Notes under the pieces: model-generated
The model's input: the letters and a program-made list of their open reading frames with translations, nothing else
What the model was told of the DNA's origin: nothing
Databases searched by the model: none
Source of the DNA: CAYMFD01 sp964389475
GTDB taxonomy: Bacteria; Bacteroidota; Bacteroidia; Chitinophagales; Saprospiraceae
Assembly (NCBI GenBank): GCA_964389475.1
Contig: CAYMFD010000018.1
Location: forward strand, 1 to 47,854
Direction: 5' to 3'
Length of the DNA: 47,854 bases
Translations under genes and position numbers: made by a program
In this document: one piece after another, positions 36,201-43,677 of the stretch
Layout of the letters: the number at the start of each line of letters is the position of its first letter
How positions within the stretch are numbered: position 1 is the first letter of the stretch

Positions 36201-36369
36201 AAAGGCTGATGTCATCAAAATCAACCTTAGCGTCTAGGTTAGCTTCGGCAGCTAGCTTGACCTCCTCCACTATCTCATTTTTAAATATAAATGGTAGTAA
36301 GGCCAGGGCTATGACTAGGCCTATGAGAAGGTAGATGGTGTATCGGAAAATGATCTTTATAGCTTTCAT
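33274..36369 (-). CDS. AsmA-like envelope protein with charged helical C-terminal tail
   Basis: The 1031-residue protein has an N-terminal membrane anchor (FRYTIYLLIGLVIALALLPFIF, about residues 8-29), then a conserved AsmA N-terminal block (LDAKVDFDDISLSFFKSFPD). Long stretches of repeating beta-strand sequence follow, as in AsmA/TamB bridges that carry lipids between membranes. The C-terminal AsmA-2-like region ends near residue 900 (YIDILATLGGSITNPTIKIKP). After that comes a 130-residue tail rich in Lys, Glu and Ala with heptad or 11-mer periodicity and a final KKKKKKDK, unusual for the family. It probably acts in lipid transfer or outer-membrane homeostasis. Confidence 0.85.
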   Translation of the reverse strand: MKAIKIIFRYTIYLLIGLVIALALLPFIFKNEIVEEVKLAAEANLDAKVDFDDISLSFFKSFPDLNVSVNDLTIDGVGRFDGTQLLATDALQVGINLPSLWSETRPYEVNFVKIVRPSIHVSILLDGSANYDISTSTDTSSLAYTLDLKKYEIIDGTLRYMDQSSATQVVMKGVNHAGSGSFSDVAFVLDTDTDIDQTSVSMDNVTYLRKARLQLDANIAVDQSQQLYTIQENTLKVNQLALNADGTIQLVNNGMKINLDLSSPSTAFADVASAIPFVYDEVRYQGVDAAGTGSFNAKINGLYGSGGNTYPAIKADLVLSNGQLAYGGSSHKISNVNVNASISSTRADLSDLSVDIEPFTLQIDGQPIDGQLHIKDALGSTSAKGHLKGAIDLAAVKQTLDHPDIEVLSGQMTADMTFDIDAASIESGEIAGSTLSGDLSTRDLKVKTTDMQAVSIPTADVQFDNQTALLTVQDGQVGSSDLSLDVKVDNVASYIVDEKPLILTGRGSSKSVNLDEWMTTTDTTTAATTTVDLSAYQVNIDYTADELIYTPYTLVDLKASGSLKQDALIIDNGQTKVGESDLSVKGRFDDLSSYLSGRGPLTGDIAVTSDRLVMRDFSTEADSDEADAEGVVPIPADLEIHSDFDIGTFVYDDLVLKSMVGSLDVINQSAEITKASAQTLGGNMQFSGNYDTKDISEPAYAFKYNMNQIDFSKAYNTLSPIKAFAPIMRYVEGIFNSTLVMEGKLNNSMMPDLNSIDASGYIETLNGRLAGFQPVERLADKLSVNELKKLAIENTRNWITIKDGRLELKPQEVKYKEIDMVVSGNHSLTTDMNYEVLMQIPRELLKQSSVGAVADQGLQLLESQAGRLGLDISTGDYIDILATLGGSITNPTIKIKPVGTTDNPDLKSALKEAATDKVEEVKASVEDTVRTAVKKAEKVVRDSVETIVEEVKDSVNRAIDKEVDKAKEKAKEKAKEIIKETAGKVVTDSIQQELEKKAEEILGDKTQEEVDKIKDKLNDFNPFKKKKKKDK

Positions 36370-36444
36370 AAACTGTATCTATATCTGGTTGATGCGGAGG
36401 GATCGTACATTTACACAAATCATAACGAAAGGATAACAGTACAA

Positions 36445-38181
36445 GTGCCTACGCAATATAGTACCACAAATAACCCCACTCTGATCGATATAGACGGATT
36501 GCAGACCTCTTTTGTCACAGATGGCAAGCGTCAACCTGTGATTTATGATATCTCTTTTTCGATAGCTAGAGGAGAGGTATTGGGTATAGTAGGGGAGTCA
36601 GGGTCTGGTAAGAGTGTTACTTGCTACAGTATCACTCGATTGCTACCGTCCAAAATAGCACAGATCGATAGCGGTAGCGTAGTATTTGACGGTGTAGACC
36701 TAGTCCAACTGTCGGAGGACGAGATGCGCAAGTATCGTGGCAGCAGGATAGCGATGATTTTTCAGGAGCCTATGTCTGCATTAAACCCGGTACATCGTTG
36801 CGGGGCTCAGGTAGATGAGATGCTACGGATGCATACGGCCCTTAATCGTGCAGAGCGATATGATAAGGTGATCAGCCTCTTCGAAAAAGTACAGTTACCC
36901 ACGCCAGAGGATGTCTACACCGCCTACCCGCACCAGTTAAGTGGTGGTCAGCTACAGCGTATCATGATCGCCATGGCTATAGCCTGTGAGCCCGACCTCC
37001 TTATCGCTGATGAGCCCACAACTGCCCTAGATGTAACCGTGCAGAAGGAGATCATCGCCTTGCTCAAAGAACTACGAGAGGAGACAGGGATGGCTCTGAT
37101 CTTTATCAGTCATGACCTAGGGGTGATCGCAGAGATAGCGGATCGTATACTCGTCATGCACGACGGTCGCATAGTAGAGTCGGGCCCAGTAGGTCAGGTG
37201 ATCGCTCAGCCGCAGGAGGCATATACGCAGGGTCTGGTAGCCTGTAGGCCGCCACTCGCATTTAGGTTAGATCGATTGCCGACGGTGGGCGACTTTCTCG
37301 GGGATGCGTCCTTGACTTTTGAGACCTATAAAAAACAGCATACGGTAAGCGAGGCGCAGTACGGTGAGCGACTTGCGACGGTGGATGCGTCACCAATATT
37401 GCTACAGGTGACTAACTTGAGCAAAGTGTACGGTAGTCGAGGTGGATTGTTTAGCCGTAGTCAGGGCACCGTCGCTGTCGATGACGTAAGCTTTGACATA
37501 CGACAAGGGGAGACCCTAGGTTTGGTAGGTGAGAGTGGGTGCGGCAAGTCGACACTAGGCAAGACGATACTGAGACTACTGCCAGCCAGCTCGGGCAAGG
37601 TACTATATGACGGGATAGACCTGCTGGGCCTCACAGAGCGGCAGATGCGTCGTCAGCGCAAGGCGGTGCAGATGATCTTTCAGGATCCTTTCTCATCGCT
37701 TAATCCCCGCATGACGATAGGTCGTGCCATACAAGAGCCCATGGAGGTACATAAGCTGCATGGTGACCAGCGTAGGCGCAAGGAGGTGGTCATGCACTTG
37801 CTAGAGCAGGTAGGCCTGGAGGGCGATCATTACAATAGGTACCCTCATCAGTTCAGCGGTGGGCAGCGTCAGCGGATCTGCATAGCTCGTACGCTGGCTG
37901 TAGAGCCGAGATTTATCGTGTGTGACGAGTCGGTCTCTGCACTTGACGTATCGGTGCAGGCGCAGGTGCTCAACCTACTCAATGATCTTAAGGCGCAGTA
38001 TAACCTCACCTTTCTATTTATCAGTCACGACCTCGCCGTAGTCAAGCACTTCTGCGACCGTATTATGGTCATGTCTGGTGGTCAGATAGTAGAGGTCGGT
38101 GATGCCGAAAGCGTATTTAACCGCCCACAGTCTGCCTATACCGAGCGACTGCTAGAGAGTATACCTGGTCGCCACTTGTAA
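36445..38181 (+). CDS. Fused dipeptide/oligopeptide-type ABC transporter ATPase (two NBDs)
   Basis: The 578-residue protein contains two complete ABC ATPase domains in tandem. Domain one has GESGSGKSV, LSGGQLQR and LLIADEPTTALD; domain two has GESGCGKST, FSGGQRQR and FIVCDESVSALD. The C-terminal segments after each domain resemble oligopeptide ABC ATPases of the GsiA/YejF type. No permease or binding protein genes adjoin it, so it must partner with products elsewhere. The start is GTG at 36445, and no better in-frame ATG exists nearby. Confidence 0.9.
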   Translation: MPTQYSTTNNPTLIDIDGLQTSFVTDGKRQPVIYDISFSIARGEVLGIVGESGSGKSVTCYSITRLLPSKIAQIDSGSVVFDGVDLVQLSEDEMRKYRGSRIAMIFQEPMSALNPVHRCGAQVDEMLRMHTALNRAERYDKVISLFEKVQLPTPEDVYTAYPHQLSGGQLQRIMIAMAIACEPDLLIADEPTTALDVTVQKEIIALLKELREETGMALIFISHDLGVIAEIADRILVMHDGRIVESGPVGQVIAQPQEAYTQGLVACRPPLAFRLDRLPTVGDFLGDASLTFETYKKQHTVSEAQYGERLATVDASPILLQVTNLSKVYGSRGGLFSRSQGTVAVDDVSFDIRQGETLGLVGESGCGKSTLGKTILRLLPASSGKVLYDGIDLLGLTERQMRRQRKAVQMIFQDPFSSLNPRMTIGRAIQEPMEVHKLHGDQRRRKEVVMHLLEQVGLEGDHYNRYPHQFSGGQRQRICIARTLAVEPRFIVCDESVSALDVSVQAQVLNLLNDLKAQYNLTFLFISHDLAVVKHFCDRIMVMSGGQIVEVGDAESVFNRPQSAYTERLLESIPGRHL

Positions 38182-38222
38182 GGGGCATGAATTGGGCTGG
38201 TCGTCAAGGCTGTCAAGACGGA

Positions 38223-39548
38223 TTATTTGAAGTAATTATTAATCCGCTTACCAATATTCTTCACCCAACCAAGGCCATTCCCCTCGTAGGTCATCAGTAT
38301 CCATCCCTTAGCGCTATCGATGCTGGGCAGCGTTTTATGGACGTAGGCTAGGGCTTCCTCGGCAGTACAGGAGTAGGTTGTGATAGCCGCTGATCGATTG
38401 ATCTGGTAGGCGACTTCTTGGCTGGGTACGAGCAGGCGGTCCGATAGTTTGCCAGCGATAAGGCCAGCTCGCACCACTTTACCGGTCTTTCTGAGAGCTA
38501 GGTACTGATCCATGAGTGACGGTTGTAGGAGGTATAGCAGCCCCTTAGGAGTTGTGATGGCGGTATAGGCGAGGGGAGTATCGGTCACGAATGGCGCTAC
38601 TACGTCTCGCTGCTTTCTCGATAGGTAGTCATGTTTTTTAGCCTGTCGCAAGTGGGTTGTTTCTTCTTCGTCCTCTTTTTTGCGGAGTACCGCTATATAC
38701 TGACCTTCTCCTTTGATACGTCCTGGTATCATAAGGTGTCCATACGATGTCTTGACTATGCCGTCATACTGACTGAGATCCATGGTGACGAGGTTCCATT
38801 GACCACCTTGGAGCAGTTGGTCGATCTGCTGATCATTCTCTAGGTCATTGTACGTGCAGGTCATGTAGATGAGGTAGCCTCTTGGCCGCACAGTAGGAGC
38901 TATGCTAGAGAGAATGTCTGCTTGCCTAGTGACACAGCGATGTACATTCTCTACAGACCACTCTTCTACAGCACTGGGGTTCTTGCGCCATAGTCCCTCT
39001 CCAGAGCATGGAGCATCGACCAGTACGAGGTCGTAGGTGACTTGGCTCTTGGCTATCTGCTCGGCTTTTTGCTGGGTTACCATGATGTTATCATAGCCGC
39101 TTTTAGACAGGTTTTTGGCGAGTATGCTAGCTCTACTCGATATCACTTCGTTGGCCGTTAAGGTACCCTTGCCAGATAGCCAGTCGGCTAGTAGTGTCGA
39201 CTTACCGCCTGGGGCAGCACATAAGTCTAGTAGGGCGGGGTCTTCGGGTAGGTCGATAGAGGATAAGGCCTGGCATAGGATCATGCTGGAGGCATCCTGT
39301 ACATAGTAGGCGCCAGCGTGCCAGTCCGGCTCCTGTGGGAACTTGGGTCTCGTGGAGAGGTAGCGACCGCTATCGCACCATAGTACTTGGTCGGTGTACT
39401 GGGTAGTGAGATGGCGACCCTTGTGTGGGTGCAGGCGTATGCATGTAGATACATCTTCAGGGCTCAGAGCACCCAGCTCGGTAGCAATATCGTCAATAGG
39501 GTAGGTAATGCTACCAGGGAAGTCAGCAGGCAGTAAGGTCGTCATCAT
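38223..39548 (-). CDS. RsmF/NSUN-like rRNA (cytosine-C5) methyltransferase
   Basis: The 441-residue protein has the NSUN-family methyltransferase core: ASSMILCQALSS, SAM-binding LDLCAAPGGKSTLLADW, catalytic cysteine DAPCSGEGLWRK and the second cysteine in MTCTYN. A C-terminal region of about 150 residues matches the RsmF-type extension that completes the RNA-binding surface. It probably makes a 5-methylcytosine in 16S rRNA; the position is unknown. Two ATGs (39548 and 39545) are adjacent. It lies 24 bases downstream of the metalloprotease on the same strand. Confidence 0.88.
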   Translation of the reverse strand: MMTTLLPADFPGSITYPIDDIATELGALSPEDVSTCIRLHPHKGRHLTTQYTDQVLWCDSGRYLSTRPKFPQEPDWHAGAYYVQDASSMILCQALSSIDLPEDPALLDLCAAPGGKSTLLADWLSGKGTLTANEVISSRASILAKNLSKSGYDNIMVTQQKAEQIAKSQVTYDLVLVDAPCSGEGLWRKNPSAVEEWSVENVHRCVTRQADILSSIAPTVRPRGYLIYMTCTYNDLENDQQIDQLLQGGQWNLVTMDLSQYDGIVKTSYGHLMIPGRIKGEGQYIAVLRKKEDEEETTHLRQAKKHDYLSRKQRDVVAPFVTDTPLAYTAITTPKGLLYLLQPSLMDQYLALRKTGKVVRAGLIAGKLSDRLLVPSQEVAYQINRSAAITTYSCTAEEALAYVHKTLPSIDSAKGWILMTYEGNGLGWVKNIGKRINNYFK

Positions 39549-39572
39549 GTAAGCGCAATACTACGACTACAT

Positions 39573-42527
39573 CTATGGACATGGTATCACTGGTCCCACT
39601 AATATTGCTCCGCCATCAGATACGCTGACCTTATGACAAGTGCCACTCACAGACTGCAGGATGATACCATTGCCAGCACCACCTAACTCGAAGTCACCTG
39701 AGAGAAGGCCAACTTTCGGTGCTGAGGGTAGCGATGCGCTGACAGGTACGAGCTGATTGGTGATGTCGATCGCTAGCCTTACTGCGCTACCACCTGTCTG
39801 TGGCTGTAGGTAGACACTCCTATTACCCGTAACGTAGATGGATGATCCATTGATACTCGCATTGCCTGCATTGCTGGCTGGCGTGGTAGTCAGTGTAGAG
39901 CTGTTAGAGGCATAGAGGCGGTACTTATTGCCACCCGCACTGGTCAGGAGGATACCACCACCGGCGCCTTCGATCGATAGGTGACCGTCTACGGTTGCTG
40001 GCGGAGCCATGTCATCTCGATCTGTAAGGCCGAAGTAGCCGTCTCCGCTGGAGGCTGCGGTGTATGTCTGCCCGCTGTCGCTACCTGCGAAGGTTAATAT
40101 CGTAGCTGGTAATGCTGTGACATCGCTGCTGGTGGCACTGGCAAAGGGTACCGTACTTTTTGCGACCTTGAGGGTAGTCGGACTCGCCCATGTAGTGAGG
40201 TCTGTATCTAGGTAGTGGACCTCGATACTGTAGGTAGCATTATTGCCTGTAGACACGTATATACTCTTGTCACTCAGGTGGTCGGATGAGTTCGCTATGG
40301 CTGACTTGCCAGAGCCTGCGCTATGGACCTGCACGTCTACGCAGGATAGGTCTATGTTATCTGTATTGGTAATAGATACGATGACCTCGTTGTCGTCAGA
40401 GTAGTAGTGTGCTGTGCTACCCGCAGGTATCGGCGAGCCGTAGCTAGTTGTGGTACTGGTCTCGATCCTGGCCCCACCGCTCTGTGTGAGGCGAGTCCTA
40501 GGGATCCGATTAAAGGGCTGATCATCTAAAATAGTGCCATCGCAAACGCTTGTTCCAGAAACGAAAGTTACAAATGCTGCATCAAATGCAGGTGTAATAC
40601 CGCACTGCAGAGCATCAGCACCGACGGCTGTACCATTATTGTTAAAGCACAGATCGATATACAAGGACGAGACACCGTCCCATACCCAGGTCTGGTCGAG
40701 GGTAAAAGTATTCCAGCCCAGGGAAGTGGTCACGTCGTCTGTAAATACTGGAGTCGTAGTGATCCAAGATGAGGGTAATGTTGACCCAGACACATGTGCT
40801 ATACCAATTGTATAGTCTTCAAAAGGGCCGGAACTATTTTTGCTAGCGACATTAAAAGCTAGCTCTTGAATGGGGCCTGCGGTCATGCCGAGCCCTATTA
40901 GTTCACTGGCTGGTATAATAAATCTTGATTTCGCTTGACTATTATTGCCAGCGAAAAATATGCTGGAGAGACTCTGAAAAGGCAGATATGTAAACGTACC
41001 ACCTGCACTACAGCAATTCGCAGATATTTCATCTTGTGCATCGTCGATACTGATCGTATGTGAGCCTATGGCACCTATACCACCTGTGCCTGACGTTATG
41101 TTGAGATCAAGTATGATGGTCTCAACGCCTTCTAGGACGGCGTCATCGTATATGCGTACCATCACATCCTGGTCTGTGTCCGTGGGCCCAAATGTCACGG
41201 TCGTTGTCTGTACATCATAGTCTGCTGCAGATGCGGTACTCGATGCTCCTGCACTGACACTGACCGATATGCTAGTGCCTGGCGTACCTCCTCGTACTAC
41301 ATTGAGCAATACATCTTGATAAGGTAACGAACAAGGACCTCCAGCATTAGAGTTGCTGGTCGACTCGGCTATGGTAGTGGTAGCAGCACTCCACGAGATG
41401 GTGGGTGGCCCTAGCTGACAGGGGCTATCTAGGCAAGGTAGGCTCGGGTAGTAGGCCTCTATATCCGTAATGCTACTAGCCGCCCAGACGTCACTGGCAT
41501 TACCCAGATTATCCCGCATCACAAAGTCGCCAGCAGTAGTAACATGGTCTAGATTAAAGTTATGGCCCACCTCGTGTGCTACGAGGCGGCGATTTTGTGT
41601 TATGTTGCCTAAGTGCTCACATACGTTATACCTAAAATTGCTACAGATCTCACCCACCCATGCAAGTCCTACCACAAAACCATCAAAGTCACGATTAGAC
41701 CAAAGCGTCGCATCATCATGGATAAATGCTAGGTTGCTAGGTGCCCAGGCTGTAAAACTGTTTAAAACGTCACCAATGTTGGTCGAAGATGTCCAAGGGT
41801 CACAAGTGTTGCATGTACTTACAAACTGTCCGCTGATCTTAAAGTAGATGACGTCCGCAAACTGATTGTCGTAGAGGTCGTTCATCTCATTTGTAATAGC
41901 AACACCGAAGGCTTCGACATTGGCAGTGCTACCTAGGAGCTGCGTCATGCTGTAATCGTGGCAGATGGCGTAATCTACCTGAAAACAACCACCCATCATA
42001 GACTTACGATTAGCCGCCTTGCTAGAGTGGTCATCGTGGTGTCGGTGTGTCTCTGTGACGCCACACTTACCCGCTGCAGTGTCGTCGACGTCTGACTCGA
42101 AGTAAGAAACGTAGGTGTCCTCATCGGCTGACTCTAGGTGAAGCCTTGCGGGTTCTATCCATAATGAATTGGTCCCTAGGTCTATCGAGGCCATTAAATA
42201 GGTAGGTGATAGGGTTAGTGTTACAGGTAGTCCCTCTGCTGTATGTCCCTTGAGCGGTATCGGTCGCTGGTGCTCAAGGCTGGTTTTACTATGGTTTATA
42301 CAGTCATAGTCCTTAGCATAGAGATCAACTTCCTGTACGTATAGATTATGTTGTAGGAGGTTGATCTGATACGTGTTTGAGCCATCATTGTTTATGCTCT
42401 GGTACAGTGCCTCAGTGTCGATACTATGGGTCTGATAGGCTAGTAGCGGTGACTGTGATTTCTGGGTCCACTGACTGAGACATAGGTGACTGGTCAGTAG
42501 CATTAGGACTAGTGATGTTGTCTTCAT
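39573..42527 (-). CDS. Secreted zinc metalloprotease (reprolysin-like) with Calx-beta domain
   Basis: The 984-residue protein starts with a signal peptide (TTSLVLMLLTSHLCLSQ). Around residue 318 it has the metzincin zinc motif HEVGHNFNLDH, three histidine ligands plus the catalytic glutamate. A Calx-beta-like domain (about residues 385-510: ISWSAATTTIAEST, then DVMVRIYDDAVLEGVETIIL) follows, then a large beta-rich region. The tail carries two related modules of type GAGNGIILQSVSGTCHKVSVSD. There is no KLLIIK-type T9SS tail, so export beyond the periplasm is not shown. It probably degrades extracellular protein. Confidence 0.87.
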   Translation of the reverse strand: MKTTSLVLMLLTSHLCLSQWTQKSQSPLLAYQTHSIDTEALYQSINNDGSNTYQINLLQHNLYVQEVDLYAKDYDCINHSKTSLEHQRPIPLKGHTAEGLPVTLTLSPTYLMASIDLGTNSLWIEPARLHLESADEDTYVSYFESDVDDTAAGKCGVTETHRHHDDHSSKAANRKSMMGGCFQVDYAICHDYSMTQLLGSTANVEAFGVAITNEMNDLYDNQFADVIYFKISGQFVSTCNTCDPWTSSTNIGDVLNSFTAWAPSNLAFIHDDATLWSNRDFDGFVVGLAWVGEICSNFRYNVCEHLGNITQNRRLVAHEVGHNFNLDHVTTAGDFVMRDNLGNASDVWAASSITDIEAYYPSLPCLDSPCQLGPPTISWSAATTTIAESTSNSNAGGPCSLPYQDVLLNVVRGGTPGTSISVSVSAGASSTASAADYDVQTTTVTFGPTDTDQDVMVRIYDDAVLEGVETIILDLNITSGTGGIGAIGSHTISIDDAQDEISANCCSAGGTFTYLPFQSLSSIFFAGNNSQAKSRFIIPASELIGLGMTAGPIQELAFNVASKNSSGPFEDYTIGIAHVSGSTLPSSWITTTPVFTDDVTTSLGWNTFTLDQTWVWDGVSSLYIDLCFNNNGTAVGADALQCGITPAFDAAFVTFVSGTSVCDGTILDDQPFNRIPRTRLTQSGGARIETSTTTSYGSPIPAGSTAHYYSDDNEVIVSITNTDNIDLSCVDVQVHSAGSGKSAIANSSDHLSDKSIYVSTGNNATYSIEVHYLDTDLTTWASPTTLKVAKSTVPFASATSSDVTALPATILTFAGSDSGQTYTAASSGDGYFGLTDRDDMAPPATVDGHLSIEGAGGGILLTSAGGNKYRLYASNSSTLTTTPASNAGNASINGSSIYVTGNRSVYLQPQTGGSAVRLAIDITNQLVPVSASLPSAPKVGLLSGDFELGGAGNGIILQSVSGTCHKVSVSDGGAILVGPVIPCP

Positions 42528-42876
42528 ATTGGGGTGGGTCTAATTTTTTTTTGTGGGGTAATCGCTACTCATTACTTACAGTACTGTGTAGCAATCCTCA
42601 AAGTAGGGAGACGATGAGGTGAACTCCAAGACAAAGTGTAATGTATTTTACATTTGTCAGGGTATTCACGGATAGTTGTAGCCGGCTTTTCTAGGGTATT
42701 ATTTAGTGCAATCACTATGCCTGATGTCGTGAAAAGTGCCATCGGTGCTAGCTACAGGTGCTTTAACAGCTGCGACTGATGCTTGGGAATATGGAATGAT
42801 AAGAGGTGGTTTTTGCACTGATCCCAGAGCTTGACATTTCGTTACGCATGTCAAGTGGTGTTTCAAAAAAGAAAAA
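42528..42876. other. Non-coding region upstream of the metalloprotease gene
   Basis: No credible gene was seen; the 61-codon frame at 42699-42884 looks spurious. A dyad, TGTAA-N6-TTACA, inside a longer imperfect palindrome (42630-42658) is a candidate operator. The region also carries a run of nine T close to the metalloprotease start. Confidence 0.55.
42630..42658. promoter_or_regulatory. TGTAA-N6-TTACA dyad, candidate operator
   Basis: TGTAA (42637-42641) and TTACA (42648-42652) sit inside arms GACAAA/TTTGTC, giving an almost perfect inverted repeat with one bulged G. It lies about 100 bases upstream of the metalloprotease start. The regulator is unknown. Confidence 0.35.
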
Positions 42877-42903
42877 GTCCTCATGCAAACAAGTGATGAG
42901 GAC
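42877..42903 (-). terminator. Rho-independent terminator of the LytTR gene
   Basis: Perfect 8-bp arms GTCCTCAT/ATGAGGAC with an 11-base loop are followed on the minus strand by TTTTTCTTTTTT. It lies about 80 bases after the LytTR stop codon. Confidence 0.8.
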
Positions 42904-42984
42904 CCTGAGATAGCTGTGGGGAGTCAGTCTACCACAATACTACAATGAGTTATTCTTTGGCACATATCTCGTGCTGGGGTATGA

Positions 42985-43407
42985 CTAGTAATTACGTGAT
43001 AGACTAGTGAGCAGATCCATTTGTTTTATCACGCTGGCCTTGCGACTGCGGCTGATGATAAGGGAGGTTGATCCTATCAAGAGGCGGCTGGTCTTAGTAT
43101 CTACCTCAGTGATATATTGCGTATTGACGACGTACTTGCTATGTATGCGCAAAAATGACGGCGAGTTGATCAGCTCTTGCCAGTACTTAAGTGTCTTGGA
43201 GGTATACAGCGATCGCCCATCAGCTAGGTGTAGACGAGTATAGTTGCTGTCCGCCTCTAGGTAGACTATGTTGCTCAGTTCTGCATAGCGGTAAGTACCA
43301 CGAGAGGGTATAGAGACACGTCTTGACAGTCCTCTCCCCCTGTCAGCCCTAACTTGATTGTATAGTGAGGTATTAGTGTCTGTTCGGTGATAAGATCTGG
43401 CAGTCAT
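42985..43407 (-). CDS. Stand-alone LytTR DNA-binding protein
   Basis: The 140-residue protein has an uninterrupted LytTR domain from about residue 35: SIPSRGTYRYAELSNIVYLEADSNYTR shown by its core LSNIVYLEADSNYTRLHL, then SLYTSKTLKYWQELI and FLRIHSKYVVNTQYI, ending SLIISRSRKASVIKQM. There is no receiver domain before it; only 35 basic, Ser/Arg-rich residues. It is therefore either an orphan regulator or controlled by protein interaction. It is divergent from a TonB-dependent receptor gene, and a short dyad lies between them. Confidence 0.88.
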   Translation of the reverse strand: MTARSYHRTDTNTSLYNQVRADRGRGLSRRVSIPSRGTYRYAELSNIVYLEADSNYTRLHLADGRSLYTSKTLKYWQELINSPSFLRIHSKYVVNTQYITEVDTKTSRLLIGSTSLIISRSRKASVIKQMDLLTSLSRNY

Positions 43408-43433
43408 GGCGCATGTAGTTTTATATTGTAGGT

Positions 43434-43447
43434 ATAAGTCTACTTAT
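43434..43447. promoter_or_regulatory. Short perfect dyad upstream of the LytTR gene
   Basis: ATAAGT-CT-ACTTAT is a 6-bp inverted repeat with a 2-base centre, about 27 bases upstream of the LytTR start. It could be an operator for the divergent pair, though it does not match the usual LytTR direct-repeat site. Confidence 0.25.
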
Positions 43448-43642
43448 GCTGCTAAAAGGTGACCCCGTAGAACCATCTTTATTTTTACACCTCTATTTTT
43501 TAGAAAGAAGATGGCGTTAAACGCTTTAAAATCACCAATGTAGGAATTGAGGGCCGTCGGTGTAAGTGGGACTTAGCGGGTTAAAATCGTCTTGATGCAC
43601 CTAGCGGACAGTATGAGCAGATGCTTAACGATACCATTTTGC

Positions 43643-43650
43643 TACTTTTG
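43643..43650 (+). promoter_or_regulatory. -7 element TACTTTTG of the TonB-dependent receptor gene
   Basis: The element matches TAnnTTTG and would start transcription about 20 bases before the ATG at 43678. This supports that start over the ATG at 43621, which lies upstream of the promoter. Confidence 0.5.
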
Positions 43651-43677
43651 CACTCGCTAAAGAAGGAGTCCGATAAC

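Noticed and set aside
42699..42884. 61-codon minus-strand frame upstream of the metalloprotease
   Set aside because: No recognisable domain, and it overlaps the LytTR terminator at its 5' end.
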